Origin: Dromiciops gliroides
Lineage: Eukaryota; Chordata; Mammalia; Microbiotheria; Microbiotheriidae
DNA: 64,000 nt
Reading direction: 5' to 3'
NCBI RefSeq assembly: GCF_019393635.1
Contig: NC_057861.1
Coordinates: 77,507,327 to 77,571,326, forward strand
The notes beneath the pieces were generated by a model that was not told the origin of the DNA, ran no database searches, and saw only the letters and a program-made list of their open reading frames with translations. The translations under genes and the position numbers were made by a program. This document shows positions 1-10,729 of this stretch, one piece after another. Every line of letters starts with the position of its first letter. Positions within the stretch are counted from its first letter, which is position 1.

Positions 1-104
1 CAATGATGAAAAACCTCAAAATAGAAAAACAACAGCACCAAAAACAAAAGAAATAGTATGGTTCATTCAGCATCTATACTCCATAGTTCTTTTTTTTTTT
101 TTAA
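1..104 (-). mobile_element. L1 LINE 3' end, cut by the window edge
   Basis: This matches, with about one difference over 88 bases, the L1 3' untranslated segment at 3,041-3,130. The near identity of two copies 3 kb apart points to a fairly young L1 subfamily. It runs off the left edge, so its true length is unknown. Confidence 0.85.
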
Positions 105-524
105 GGAAATCTTTTTACCTACACCTCTTCTCAAGTAAGTGATGAAAAGAATAAGATAAGAGATTGCATATTTGGAATTTACCAAGATCAGTTCAGAAAA
201 AAATTAAAGAAAACAAGGGGGAAGTGCTGTGGTTGAGAATGGTCTTCCAGAACAGCCTCACCAGCAGCTGACATTTCATAGCAACACTGGTTTGTCTACT
301 GGGAACATCCTGCTCATCTTACACTGATCCTAATTGCCAGAACACCCTTGTCCTATCACTGTTCCAAGTCTCCATCTTTGCCACATAGACCTCCAGGTTC
401 TGTGCCTGTTCATCTTTGCTTTATCTAACTGGGAATTTAAGGGAAGTGGTAGCAAGCAACAAATGGGTTGTAGTAGGTGGTCAAGCAGTGACCTGTCCTG
501 CTAGCAGCAAAAAAAGAATGGCGT
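105..524. other. Unassigned sequence, no gene seen
   Basis: AT-rich sequence with a T-run at its start. No long open frame, splice-like exon or repeat I recognise, apart from the target-site copy of the next SINE at 511-524. Confidence 0.4.
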
Positions 525-703
525 GGGCAGCTAGATGGCGCAGTGGATAGAGCACTGGCCCTGGAGTCAGGAGTACTTGAGTTCAAATCCGGCCTCAGAC
601 ACTTAACACTTACTAGCTGTGTGACCCTGGGCAAGTCACTTAACCCCAATTGCCTCACCAAAAAAAAAAATTAAAAATTAAAAAAATAAAATAAAATAAT
701 AAA
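525..703 (+). mobile_element. Marsupial tRNA-derived CORE-SINE (MAR1/WSINE-type)
   Basis: Reference copy for this family in the window. The head is tRNA-like, with an A-box-like GGCGCAGTGGATAG and a B-box-like GAGTTCAAATCCGG, both RNA polymerase III promoter elements. The CORE block follows (TAGCTGTGTGACCCTGGGCA), then an A-rich tail. Target duplication AAAAGAATGGCRTG flanks it at about 511 and 705. Such SINEs do not code for protein and are moved by a LINE, probably L1 given the A-rich tail. Confidence 0.95.
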
Positions 704-1040
704 AAAAAGAATGGCATGAAATCTCTCTAAAGGTAAAAGAAAAAGTTGATGATATTGGGAAAGGTACTTCCACACATATCCCCTACTTTCCCCATCGTCT
801 TACTGATTTATTTCTCCCAGTAGACTTCTGGGAGACATTAGAAACTCCATTTGTAAACCTTTCCTAACAACAATTTCAACAACATATTGTATGCATATAA
901 TAAAATTAGCATCTATGACTACATCTGTTACTTTAACCACTTGCAATGAAAAATAAGATTTTAGTTTCTCAATTAAAGTGCAAAGATTTTTGATATATGG
1001 GAAATTCTTTGCACAGTACTATTTATAACCTTTATTTGAT
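704..1040. other. Unassigned AT-rich sequence
   Basis: No gene or clear repeat recognised between the SINE and the L2 that starts near 1,040. Confidence 0.35.
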
Positions 1041-1930
1041 CCTACCATCCCCTTAAAGTATCATCCTCTATCTTTCTTTCCTTTCATAGTCAAACTCCTA
1101 GAAATAAGGTATCTATCCTGATTGCTTCTATTTTCTCGCTTCTTACTCACTTCTCAGTCTCTTATAATTTGGCTTCTGATTCAACTGAAACTGCACTGTC
1201 CAAAGTTAAAAGTGACCTATTATTTGCCAAATCTGATGACTTTTTCTGGTTTTATCTTCTTAAATTCTCTGTAGCATTTGCTATTGTTGATGAGCTCCAC
1301 CCCTCAGACACTCTCTCTGCCCTGTTGGTTTCAAGACATTGTTATCTTTGGTTCTCTTCCTGCATATCTAGTCATTCCCTTTTAGTATCCTTTGTAGAAT
1401 CATCATCCTTGAGTGAATATACCCCCCCCCCACCCCCCAGGGCGTGTCCCAAGCCTATTTCTCTTTCTTCTAGTCTCAGTGATCTCATCTGATCTTATGG
1501 ATTCAACTATCACCTACATGCAGAGATCTATGTAAGCAATTGCAGTCTCCACAATTTCTGTGCTGCTATACCAACTGCCTATCTATTGTATATCCTTAAA
1601 TGCATGTCCTGTAGCTATCTCCCTTTCAAGATGTTCAAAGTAGAACTCATTATTTTTTCCATCCATTCCACCCCCACTCCAAACTTCACCTCTTCCTAAT
1701 TCCTCTGTCTGTTGAGGGTGCCACCATCTTCCCAATAACAAAGATTTCCAATCCTGGAGTCATCCCTGAGTCTTAACTCTCCCTCACTCTTCACAAACAG
1801 TTAATTGTCAAGCCTTATCAGTGCTACCTCCAAAATCTCTTTTATATATCCCCTTCACTATGCTCACACAGCCACTACCTTAGATTATCAAATTTTCTTT
1901 GGAAAAATTATCATTTTTCCAATTTGTTTA
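1041..1930 (+). mobile_element. L2 LINE fragment, reverse-transcriptase part
   Basis: A + strand open frame at 1,169-1,492 carries a worn form of the L2/CR1 palm motif: LLKFSVAFAIVDE where the family has [13 protein letters not shown]. Sequence after 1,600 matches the later L2 ORF2 region (calls such as 'aactctccctcactcttcac'). Frame breaks are frequent, so the copy is old and dead. A poly-C run at 1,422-1,439 lies inside it. Confidence 0.8.
1422..1439 (+). repeat. Poly-C tract
   Basis: Seventeen C in 18 bases with one A, inside the L2 remnant. Confidence 0.9.
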
Positions 1931-2079
1931 CTTTTTTTTCCTCCTTTTTTTCAGGGCAATGATGGTTAAGTGACTTGCCCAAGGTCACACAGCTAGTAAG
2001 TGTTTGAGGCTAGATTTGAACTCAGGTCCTCCTGAATCCAGGACCAGTGCTTTATCCACTGCACCACCTAGCTGCCCCC
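1931..2079 (-). mobile_element. CORE-SINE
   Basis: Inverted copy with its T-run at the low-coordinate end. It stands directly beside a second copy, and the target motif ACTTGTTCACTTTTT between them resembles the one at about 1,922, so the second copy probably went into the first one's flank. Confidence 0.9.
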
Positions 2080-2097
2080 ACTTGTTCACTTTTTTAC

Positions 2098-2245
2098 TTT
2101 TTTTTTTTTTAGTGAGGCAATTGGGGTTAAGTGACTTGCCCAGGGTCACACAGCTAGTAAGTGTTAAGTGTCTGAGGCCAGATTTGAACTCAGGTACTCC
2201 TGACTCCAGGGCCAGTGCTCTATCCACTGCGCCACCTAGCTGCCC
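2098..2245 (-). mobile_element. CORE-SINE
   Basis: Second of the pair, nearly consensus, with a T-run at 2,098-2,112. Confidence 0.93.
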
Positions 2246-2541
2246 TGTGAGTTAACTTTTTAAGCTTATATTGCCTTTACCTACCCATAAACAATAAATA
2301 TTACATCAATTATTTAGATCTGATTTTATTTGTATAAAAAATGTTTTATATTTGTGTTCAAATAGTTCCTGAGTCTATTTTACACCTGTTGGCAGGTATA
2401 TGCTCAGGTATTTTATACTGTCTAGTTATTTTAAACTGGTTTAAAACAATATTGAATAATATTGCTGACACAGTATAGTTTCTCTATTTTTCCTCTTTTG
2501 ATTAAATCTATGTAAACTTTAACTTTGATCATTTTGCTTTT
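2246..2541. other. Unassigned AT-rich sequence
   Basis: About 300 bases, very AT-rich. Nothing recognised. Confidence 0.35.
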
Positions 2542-2554
2542 AAAAAATAGATGT

Positions 2555-2692
2555 GGGGCAGCTAGATGGCTCAGTGGTTAAAGCACCGGCCCTGGATTCA
2601 GGAGTACCTGAGTTCAAATCTGGCCTCAGACACTTGACACTTACTAGCTGTGTGACCCTGGGCAAGTCACTTAACCCCCATTGCCTGCAAAA
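2555..2692 (+). mobile_element. CORE-SINE
   Basis: Flanked by the target duplication AAAAATAGATGT at both ends. Its short A-tail merges with the duplication. Confidence 0.93.
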
Positions 2693-2851
2693 AAAAATAG
2701 ATGTAATAAGATAATTAACAATAAGAGACAATAACAATGAGATGACAAGATAAAATTATATCTAATTATTGAAAAATTGCAAATGTTTGTTTTCAAGTTA
2801 CTTCAACTTTTCAAAAAGTTGTGGATTTTTGTCTAGTACAGGAAAAAAATT

Positions 2852-3188
2852 TTTTTTATAAAGTATTTTATTTTTTTCCTGTTACATGTAGAGATAGTTC
2901 TCAACTTTTGTTTATACAAGCTTTCCAATTTCAGATTTTTCTCCCTCCCTCCCCTTTCCCCTAGACAGCAGGTAATCTGATACATAATAACATTAAACGT
3001 ATTTCTGCATTAGTCATGTTATAAGAGAAAAATCAGAGCAATGATGAAAAACCTCAAAATAGAAAAACAACAGCACCAAAAACAAAAGAAATAGTATGGT
3101 TCATTCAGCATCTATACTCCACAGTTCTTTTTTTTGTTTTTTCCTGGATTTGGAGATCCTCTTCCATCATGGGTTCCCTGGAACTTCT
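2852..3188 (-). mobile_element. L1 LINE, 5'-truncated 3' end
   Basis: L1 3' untranslated sequence including the pyrimidine-rich block near 2,940. An exact target duplication GTACAGGAAAAAAATT lies at 2,836-2,851 and 3,189-3,204. Only about 340 bases were inserted, so no coding sequence remains. Confidence 0.92.
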
Positions 3189-3276
3189 GTACAGGAAAAA
3201 AATTAATGATGCTAAGAAATATAGCAGATAATATGATACTTTTAATTTTCAAAGATTAACTTTGAATTTACACACT

Positions 3277-3434
3277 GGAGCGGCTAGGTGGCGCAATGGA
3301 TAAAGCACAGGCCCTGGATTCAGGAGGCCCTGAGTTCAAATCCAACCTCAGACACTTTACATTTACTAGCTGTGTGACCCTGGGCAAGTCACTTAACCCT
3401 CATTGCCCCGCAAAAAAAAAAAAAGGAAAAAAAA
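3277..3434 (+). mobile_element. CORE-SINE
   Basis: Target duplication GARTTTACACACT at about 3,264 and 3,435; A-rich tail at 3,411-3,434. Confidence 0.93.
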
Positions 3435-3587
3435 GAGTTTACACACTTTATTTTCAAATGCAACAAGCAGCACATAAACACAACTTATTTATGAGTCTGA
3501 GAGCCTATCACAACCAATGGTGACAGTGGCAGATTATGCCCAAGATGTGTGCTGACTTGAATTTGATCTTATATTGATATAGAGAAT

Positions 3588-3870
3588 TTTTTTCTTTTTT
3601 TACATTTAATTTTATTTATAGTTTTGGGTTCCAATTTTTTTCCCTCTTTCCCTCCCTCCCTTCCCCCCTTCCTAAGGAGGGAAGCAATCAGATATAGGTT
3701 ATACATATAAAACATTATCATATTAGTAATTTTCTAGAAGAAAATTTGAATAAGACATAGAGTATTAAATAGTTTCTTGGTTCCTTTCATTATCAGCTTG
3801 AATAAATTCAACATGATGAATAGTCTTTGTTGACTCTGTCTGGGACTTCCTCTCCATTTAAAAAAAGGGG
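3588..3870 (-). mobile_element. L1 LINE 3' end
   Basis: Shows the marsupial L1 tail hallmarks: a T-rich start, a pyrimidine block CCCTCCCTCCC near 3,650, then the 'agcaatcagatataggtta' segment. Its outer end is not clearly defined. Confidence 0.75.
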
Positions 3871-4280
3871 ATATAGTAATGTGGCTGTTGTACTTAGAAA
3901 TATCTAATCATTTTGGCCATAGCCTCATTCCTTCTCACAGAGGGTTTTTGTACCTTTACCCTCACCAAGGGTCTTGCCCTACATTTTGGAAAACTGCACT
4001 ACATCATACCTTCTTTCTAATAATACTTCTACCAACTACCTATCTCATAAGGTAGCAAACCTTAAAGGCTACAAAGATACCAGCATGATACGAAAGAGAT
4101 GTCAAAAGGAATTTGTGAAGAAACCATTACATTGAAGCAGCAACCCAAGAATGCTGAAGCTTAGATTGTTTCCCATTCAGCAAAGAAAACGAAAAAAAGC
4201 ATTTTAAAATATAATAAACATTTTTATTTATCGTTTTGATTATAATTAGTGTAATGGTAAATTAGAATGAACATGTACTG
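3871..4280. other. Unassigned sequence
   Basis: No gene-like signal or recognised repeat. Confidence 0.35.
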
Positions 4281-4295
4281 TTTTCTTTCTTTCCT

Positions 4296-4327
<32 letters not shown>

Positions 4328-4466
4328 TTTGCTGGGTAATGAGGGTTAAGTGACTTGCCCAGGGTCACATAACTAGTAAGTGTCAAGTGTCTGAGGCTGG
4401 ATTTGAACTCAGGTCCTCCTGAATCCAGGGCCAGTGCTCTATCCACTGCACCACCTAGCTGCCCCC
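4281..4466 (-). mobile_element. CORE-SINE with expanded TTTC tail
   Basis: The tail of this copy has grown into a tetranucleotide (TTTC/TTCT)n microsatellite at about 4,284-4,328. SINE tails are a common birthplace of microsatellites. Confidence 0.92.
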
Positions 4467-4479
4467 ACACTATAGACTC

Positions 4480-4633
4480 TTTTTTTTTTGTCTTTTAGTG
4501 AGGCAGTTGGGGTTAAGTGACTTGCCCAGGGTCACACAGCTAGTATGTGTTAAGTGTCTGAGGGCGGATTTGAACTCAGGTACTCCTGACTCCAGGGCTG
4601 GTGCTTTATCCACTGCGCCACCTAGCTGCCCCT
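4480..4633 (-). mobile_element. CORE-SINE
   Basis: Exact target duplication ACACTATAGACTC at 4,467-4,479 and 4,634-4,646. Confidence 0.95.
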
Positions 4634-4689
4634 ACACTATAGACTCAATAAATGATTGTTGAATTAAATTCATTGAAAGGTCAAGTAAA

Positions 4690-5690
4690 GGATAATCAAT
4701 TCAACAAAGATTAAAGCACCACAATAAGAGCTTAGGAGGCTCTTCCACAGATCGGGCAGAAATAGTCCATGTGAATATGTGGGTGGATTCTCTAAATTTG
4801 CACATCTCATGTTTCTTTTGAGCTACTTCAATTCTGCTTTGCTCATAGATCACAGAATCTTCTTTGATGAGGGCATGCCATGCTGGGTGGTCCTGTGCCA
4901 GTGTCTCCCATTTCTCACAATCTATTTCAGAGTTCTTCAGAGACCTTGAGAGTGTCCTTTTCACACTACTTCTGACCTCCATGTGAGTGCTTGCCTTGTG
5001 TGAGTTCTCCATAAAATAGTCTTTGAAGCAAATGTGTTTTTGGCATTTGAACAACATGGCCAGCTACACTCTCTGCAGAAGAGTTTGAATGTTTGGTAGT
5101 TCAGCTAAAGAAAGGACCTCAGTATCTGGTACCTTATCTTGCCAGGTTATCTTCAAAATCTTTCTAAGACAATTCACATGGAAGTGATTCAGTTTCCTGG
5201 CATGGTGCTGGTAGACTGTCCAGGTCTCATAGATATACAGCAATGGGGTCAGTACAATGGAGCTGTAGACCTTCAGTTTGGTAGGCAGCCTAATACCTCT
5301 TCTCTCCCACATTTTCCTTTGGAGCCTCCCAAATACTGAGTTAGCTCTGGCAATGTGTGCATCAACCTCATTATCAATGTGTACCATCCCTGGAAAGTAT
5401 ACGGGCAAGGTAAGTGAACTTATCCACAGTATTCACAACTTCTCCATTTGCTGTAATCTATGGTTCCATGTATGGATGGTGTGGTGCTGGCCTCTGGAGC
5501 ACCTGTGTTTTCTTGGTGTTCACTGTCAGGCCAAAATTAGCACAAGCAGGAGAGAATGGATCCATACTTTGTTGCATCTCAGTTTCAGAGGCTGCATTGA
5601 GTGCACAATCATCTGCAAACACAAAATCATGTACCAACTCTCCCTCTGCTTTAGGCTTGGGATCTTAGGATGTTGAGGAGAGAGAAAATT
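4690..5690 (-). mobile_element. RTE-like non-LTR retrotransposon, 3' part of reverse transcriptase
   Basis: On the - strand the sequence reads through a reverse-transcriptase palm with FVFADDCALNAA (the Y/FADD catalytic motif, near 5,605-5,640), then VDAHIARANSVFGRLQ, TKLKVYSSIVLTPLLY, NHFHVNCLRKILKITWQDK, and further on WETLAQDHPAW. This order is typical of RTE-type (BovB-like) LINE proteins; the clade is my best judgement, not proven. A stop near 5,465 and a frame break near 5,060 disable it, and the 5' part is missing. It may be related to the element that mobilised the RTE-tail SINEs in this window. Confidence 0.8.
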
Positions 5691-5965
5691 GCATGTGTCT
5701 ACCGGGTGTACTTACCTTTGTGTCCATACCTATGCCTATCTGGGGGAGAGATGAGAGGGTGCCTTTCTTCTAATTTTGGGAGAAAAGAGAAAGAATTTTT
5801 GCCTGGGGTAGGGAAGGTACAAGGGGAGAATAAACCTTGACTCATGAGTTCATCAATACTTTTGAGAAAGTCTCTGAATACTTAGGATACTAGTCCTCCC
5901 CTGCTATAAAAGGTTTAACTCCTCCAGCTTCCTTTCTGGTGCCTTTTATTGGCAGGTTCTTTGTT
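5691..5965. other. Unassigned sequence
   Basis: No recognisable gene or repeat, only the target copy for the next SINE at its end. Confidence 0.35.
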
Positions 5966-5977
5966 TCCTCTTATTTC

Positions 5978-6128
5978 CTTTTTATTTTTCTTGGTGAGGC
6001 AATTGGGGTTAAGTGACTTGCCCAGAGTCACACAGCTAGTAAGTGTTAAGTGCCTGAGGTCAGATTTGAACTCAGATCCTCCTGAATCCAGGGCCAGTGC
6101 TCTATCCACTGGGCCACCTAGCTGCCCC
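5978..6128 (-). mobile_element. CORE-SINE
   Basis: Exact target duplication TCCTCTTATTTC at 5,966-5,977 and 6,129-6,140. Confidence 0.95.
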
Positions 6129-6369
6129 TCCTCTTATTTCTTTAAGCTTTTCTATTACCTGGTTTTGTTTCATATAAAAATGATGTATCATAATTTCTTT
6201 GTGATTCATACCTTTGTATTAATTATATGTAAGGGGGAGGGTAATTGAAGATGCCAGTGGCTAGCTTGCTTGGTATATACACAGAACAAAATTAGGTCAG
6301 ATGATTAGAACTCTGTCTGTAATGCTAGGATTTCCTGGTTTGGCGTGGAGCTGATTGTAAAATAACTTT

Positions 6370-6645
6370 ACGGTGTTTGATGTTGATTAATAATTTTAAT
6401 AGGGATAGGGCCTAGACCTATAATTTTAATTGGTACAGGGAACCCTCAATTGAGGAAACCCTCTTCCAATGCAGGTCCACACCTTTTTCTACAACTTATC
6501 ACTTCAAAGTTGCCCTAGAGCATTGAGAGGTTAGATGATTTGGCAGGGGTTACTCAGCTGGTATATGCCAGAGGCAGGTCTAGAAGAAGCTCAGGCCTTT
6601 CTGGCTTTGAGGCCAGCTCTCATTTATTATGCCACACTGCCCCTA
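6370..6645 (-). mobile_element. Diverged CORE-SINE of another subfamily
   Basis: Reads as an inverted SINE ending in a tRNA-like head ('gccagctctca...ccacactgcccc'). It has an unusual left part, AGGGATAGGGCCTAGACCTA, and a related motif recurs at about 13,835-13,870. I know the pattern from marsupial repeats but cannot name the subfamily. Confidence 0.6.
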
Positions 6646-7224
6646 ATAGTTTTTAATAAGTTCCTGAATATCAGATTAGAGACAGTCCATGTGAATCAGG
6701 GCCATGTCTCACTTAGGCTAATAAAGTCATCATTGAACTATCAAATGACTAGTGGTGGGGTCATAGTAAAGATCCAATCTCTTCAGCAGGGGCCAGGGTA
6801 GAAGTGTAGACTAAGGGAAGGTCAGTCCTCTTGGGATCACCTAGTTGGAAGTCAAAAATGTGGACTGGAAAAAAGAAGCCCTGTCTTCTTCCTGGGAGAG
6901 AGCCTTTTTTACTTTCAGTTTTCCCTTATCATCCCAAACTTCCATCTTTGCCAGATAGTAATCCCTGTGGGTCACAACTCCATTCTCAGCTCCCTGCATA
7001 CCTCTCAGACCATGCCATTCATTTCCTATTCATTAATTCCTTGTGGTCTCTCCAATCCCTCTGATCCCTCCAGCTCCATATTCACTAGCCTTTCATCTTC
7101 TCTGAAAGCATCCCTACTCTCCCACTTAACACAAGAACATCTTGCTTTCCCAGGTTCAGGGCAGGGGTATTTTGGGGAATCATGATTATGGCTTCCCCCA
7201 CCCACCCATCCTTTCAGTGCATTT
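6646..7224. other. Unassigned sequence, perhaps L2-derived
   Basis: The part from about 6,920 is C/T-rich like the L2 3' region on the + strand, but too diverged to be sure. No gene seen. Confidence 0.35.
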
Positions 7225-7317
7225 ACAGAACCATAGATTATCAGAGTTGAAGGGGCATTCAGTGGCTATTTAGCCCAATTCATAGCTGAGAAGAAAAATT
7301 CCCTCTATAAGATATTC
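7225..7317 (-). mobile_element. MIR-like fragment
   Basis: Begins 'accatagattatcagagttg', the head of a common mammalian old SINE-like repeat seen again near 52,440, 61,115 and 62,805. A SINE interrupts it. Confidence 0.5.
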
Positions 7318-7465
7318 TTTTTTTTTTTTTTTGTGGTTCAGAGGGTTAAGCGACTTGCCCAGGGTCACACTGTTATTAAGTGTCAAGTGTCTGAGGCCGG
7401 ATTTGAACTCAGGTCCTCCTGACTCTAGGGTTGGTGCTTTATCCACTGTACCACTTAGCTGCCCC
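7318..7465 (-). mobile_element. CORE-SINE
   Basis: Flanks 'taagatattcttt' and 'taatatattcttt' look like a slightly decayed target duplication. Confidence 0.93.
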
Positions 7466-7489
7466 CTAATATATTCTTTAAATGGACAT

Positions 7490-7780
7490 ACAGTCTTTGT
7501 ATAGTAGACCTGGAGTCACAAAAACCTGAGCTTGAATCTTGGCCCTGTTGCTTATTAGTTGGAGACTTTGGGAAAGTCACTGAGTCTCAATTTTTTTTTG
7601 TTTTGTTTTGGTGGGACAATGAGGGTTAAGTGACTTGCCCAGGGTCACACAGCTAGTAAGTGTCAAGTGTCTGAGGCCGGATTTGAGTCTCAATTTCTTA
7701 ATCTATTAAAGTGAGGGAATTGGATTTGATGGCCTCTAAGAACCCTTTTAGCTCTATGAGTCAGTGATCCTGTCAGATAA
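7490..7780 (+). mobile_element. MIR-like SINE split by a younger SINE
   Basis: tRNA-like head ('agacctggagtcac'), CORE-like middle and a tail ending 'agctctatgagtcagtgatcc'. Its two halves rejoin exactly at the duplicated TGAGTCTCAATTT. Confidence 0.7.
7594..7683 (-). mobile_element. CORE-SINE, 5'-truncated
   Basis: Exact target duplication TGAGTCTCAATTT at 7,581-7,593 and 7,684-7,696. Only the 3' two-thirds inserted; the tRNA-like head is missing, as expected from incomplete reverse transcription. Confidence 0.95.
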
Positions 7781-7843
7781 CTTTTGCATGGTTCAGTGGT
7801 TAAGTACTGAAATCTTTTGTATTGTGCAATACAACTTTGTAAT

Positions 7844-7998
7844 CTGTTTTGTTTTGTTTTTAGTGAGGCAATTGGGGTTAAGTGACTTGCCCAGGATCAC
7901 ACAGCTAGTAAGTGTTAAGTGTCTGAGGCTGGATTTGAACCCAGGTACTCCTGACTCCAGGGCCGGTGCTCTATCCACTGGGCCACCTAGCTGCCCCC
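7844..7998 (-). mobile_element. CORE-SINE
   Basis: Exact target duplication ACAACTTTGTAAT at 7,831-7,843 and 7,999-8,011. Confidence 0.95.
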
Positions 7999-8011
7999 AC
8001 AACTTTGTAAT

Positions 8012-8579
8012 ATGTAACATTACATCCTATACTTTGTGATACATATTACATACATACTCAGAGGTTGAGTATGTATGTAATACATAGAGCCACACAGAGA
8101 ATTCCTGGACATAGCACATAGAAGGACTTAATAAATGCTTGTTGACGTGACAAGGATAATAACAATAGCCAACATTTATATGTATCTTATGCCAGAGACA
8201 ATGGGAAGAAGTGAAATACTCCCAAAAAGATATGAACAGAAAATTTTGTGCTTCTACTGTTGAGCTACTGGCTCAATACCATGTACTGAGAAGCAATTAG
8301 CCTATCAGCTTCTATAGCTAGCTCTTCAGGAGACTTTTTACTTCTAGGTAAATTCTGATAATCTGATTCCAGATATTAATTTACTGGTTCATAGTTTTAC
8401 CTCTATATAGTATCATCTCATCCTCTGTGAGTAACCTGGTAATCAGTTTCCAAGTACTTTCTGGAACTCCTATCTTAGCAGGAATTTTAGGAGGGTACAC
8501 ATGTTCATATAATTTACAGAAACCAGTTTTGGCCGGATGTTCTATGCTACCAGGATGTTTTTTGGATTCTGAATAGGTC
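8012..8579. other. Unassigned sequence
   Basis: No recognised gene or repeat. A short + strand stretch near 8,115 ends like an L2 tail ('aataaatgcttgttga'). Confidence 0.35.
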
Positions 8580-8835
8580 ATCCAGTGTGTGCAAATTTGA
8601 CAAACATGACTTCTATGTCTTTCTCCAAGTCATTAATAAAAATTTGAAACAGCACAGGGCCAAGGACAGGTCCCAGACGCACTTCATTAGAAAACTTCCA
8701 ATCTGACGTATCCACTAATGGCTATTCTTTGGGTCATTCGAACAAAATATAAATCCACCTAATGGTGATATAACCTGCTTCACATTTCTTCACCTTATCG
8801 ATAAAAATAATATGGGAGATTGTGTCAGCTAGCCA
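8580..8835 (-). mobile_element. CR1/L3 LINE fragment, reverse transcriptase
   Basis: The - strand translation gives a worn CR1/L3 palm: DTVSH near the high-coordinate end, followed by a decayed version of the 'SGVPQGxVLGPVLF' block and a tail like 'NDLE'. Several stops show that it is ancient. Confidence 0.7.
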
Positions 8836-9404
8836 GACATCTTAAACTTCCAAATGCCCAAAAGTGAATTCATTCTTCTCATTATTTCTAAACCTGCCCC
8901 CCCCCCCAACCTCTCCTCTTCTGAATTTATTACTCTGAGGGCACCACCATCCTCCCTACCACCCAGACTCACAACATAGGTGTCATCCTCACTCCTCACT
9001 CTCTTTCATCTCCCATACCTAATCAGTTGTCAAATCCTGTTATTTCTATCTTTGTAACTAACACAGCAACTGCCCAGGTGCACCCTGGTGATGATTCCTT
9101 ATCACTTCACATGTAGTAGGCCTACTGCAGTAGTCTTCTGGTTGATCTCCTTGTCCCAACTCTTTTCCCATTCCAAATCCATCCTCCACTTAGCTGTTGA
9201 ATTGATCTTCCTAAATTGAAGGTCTAACCACTTTATCTCCTCCACTCCTTTTCATTCAATGAACTCCATTGGCTCCCCATAACTTCCAGAATCAAATTAA
9301 CATCCTCTATTTGGCTTTTAAAGCCCTTCATGACCTGGCCCCTTCTTACTTTCCCAGTCTTACATCTCTGCTACAAGCATTTTACTGGCTATCTCATATT
9401 TTTG

Positions 9405-9557
9405 TTTTTTGGGTTTTTTTTAGGACAATGGGGGTTAAGTGACTTGCCCATGGTCACACAGCTAGTAAGTGTCAAGTGTCTGAGGTCAGATTTGAACTCA
9501 GGTACTACTGAATCCAGGGCCGGTGCTCTATCCACTGCGCCACCTAGCTGCCCCCTG
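9405..9557 (-). mobile_element. CORE-SINE
   Basis: Exact target duplication TCTCATATTTTTG at 9,392-9,404 and 9,558-9,570, inside the L2. Confidence 0.95.
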
Positions 9558-9644
9558 TCTCATATTTTTGGAACACACACACTCTTTATCTCAGCTTCCT
9601 AGCTTTCCTGGTTTCCTTCACATCACAACTAATGCCTCAATTTT

Positions 9645-9796
9645 TCTTTTCTTTTTTTGGTGAGGCAATTGGGGTTAAGTGACTTGCCTAGGGTTACACA
9701 GCTAGTAAATGTGAAGTGTCTGAGGTTGGATTTGAACTCAGGTCCTCCTGAATCCAGGGCTGGTGTTCTATCCACTGAGCCACCTAGCTGCCTCCC
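9645..9796 (-). mobile_element. CORE-SINE
   Basis: Full-length copy in the same L2, about 90 bases from its neighbour and in the same orientation. Confidence 0.93.
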
Positions 9797-10044
9797 CTCA
9801 TCTTTTTCAAGAAACTGTTTGCAGCTCTCTGCCTCTGAAACAACTCCCAATTTATATCATATACATTTTGTTTTTACATAGTTGTTTGCAAGTGGTTTCC
9901 CCCATTAGACTGTGAGCTCCTTTAGGTCAGGGACTTTTTTTGGGACTTTTTTGTGTAACTCTGGTGATTGGCGGAGTGCTTGGCACACAGTAATTGCTTA
10001 ATAAATGTTAGTTGATTGACTGGATTTAAACTCTTTTTAAAAAG

Positions 10045-10091
10045 ATGCTTGGAACCCAAAACTATAAAATAAAAATGTTTATTACATTAAA
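10045..10091 (+). mobile_element. L1 LINE extreme 3' end
   Basis: Short tail piece matching the L1 ending 'aaaactataaaataaaaatg'. Only the last tens of bases are present. Confidence 0.55.
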
Positions 10092-10100
10092 AAAATTACA

Positions 10101-10257
10101 GGGGCACTTAGGTGGCGCAGTGGATAAAACACTGCCCCTGGATTCAGGAGGACCTGAGTTCAAACCTGACTTTAGACACTTGACACTAGCTGTGTGACCC
10201 TGAGCAAGTCACTTACTCTTCATTGCCCTGCAAAAAAACCAAAACAACAACAAACCC
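10101..10257 (+). mobile_element. CORE-SINE
   Basis: Target duplication AAAATTACA on both sides. It lacks about seven bases of the CORE (the 'ttacta' before 'gctgtgtg'). Confidence 0.92.
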
Positions 10258-10332
10258 AAAATTACAAAGGAAACCAAAGGTTAGTGAAAATAAAGGTGTA
10301 ATTTTTTTTCCTAATCAAAAAAAAAAAAAGAT

Positions 10333-10482
10333 TTACCAGGGTGGCCTAGTAGCTAGAGCACTGACTCTGGAGTCAGGAGGACCTGAGTTCAAATTCGACT
10401 TCAGACATGTGCTAGTAGTGTGACCCTGGGCAAGTCACTTAACCCTGATTGCCTCTGCCACCACACACACACAAAAAAAAGG
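10333..10482 (+). mobile_element. Diverged CORE-SINE with CA-rich tail
   Basis: Head, B-box-like 'gagttcaaattc' and CORE are recognisable but more diverged than in neighbouring copies. The tail contains a short CACACACA run. Confidence 0.75.
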
Positions 10483-10584
10483 TTTTGAGCCTTTGGCCGG
10501 AAATAGAAGATAAGCTCAGATGACCATAGTGTACAGCTTCTAGGACCGGAGGACTTTTCCATCCAACTTCCAGGTGAGACCTTT

Positions 10585-10715
10585 TGTGTTGTTTCTGGAA
10601 GCCCTTGGTTCAGACCCTGCTTCAGATCCTTACGACTTGTATGACCTGAAGCTTATTCTTAAACTCTCTGGGCCTCAGTTTCCTTATTCTTAAAGCAAGA
10701 ATATTGGACTCCATT
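10585..10715 (+). mobile_element. MIR-like SINE
   Basis: Carries the MIR hallmark 'ctgggcctcagtttcctt' and a decayed head. It lies immediately upstream of the CpG island. Confidence 0.65.
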
Positions 10716-10729
10716 ACTACTACTGTCCC

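Larger units (their letters stand above)
8836..10020 (+). mobile_element. L2 LINE 3' part
   Basis: L2 ORF2 end and 3' untranslated region, from 'catcctcactcctcactctc' to the typical ending 'taataaatgttagttgattg'. Two younger SINEs interrupt it. Reading frames are broken. Confidence 0.85.

Noticed and set aside
525..703. tRNA genes, suggested by A-box/B-box-like motifs
   Set aside because: The motifs belong to the tRNA-derived SINE head. No cloverleaf with acceptor pairing and anticodon arm is kept.
1931..2245. CRISPR-like array from closely spaced identical repeats
   Set aside because: The repeats are 140-150-base SINEs with A-tails and target duplications, in a vertebrate genome.
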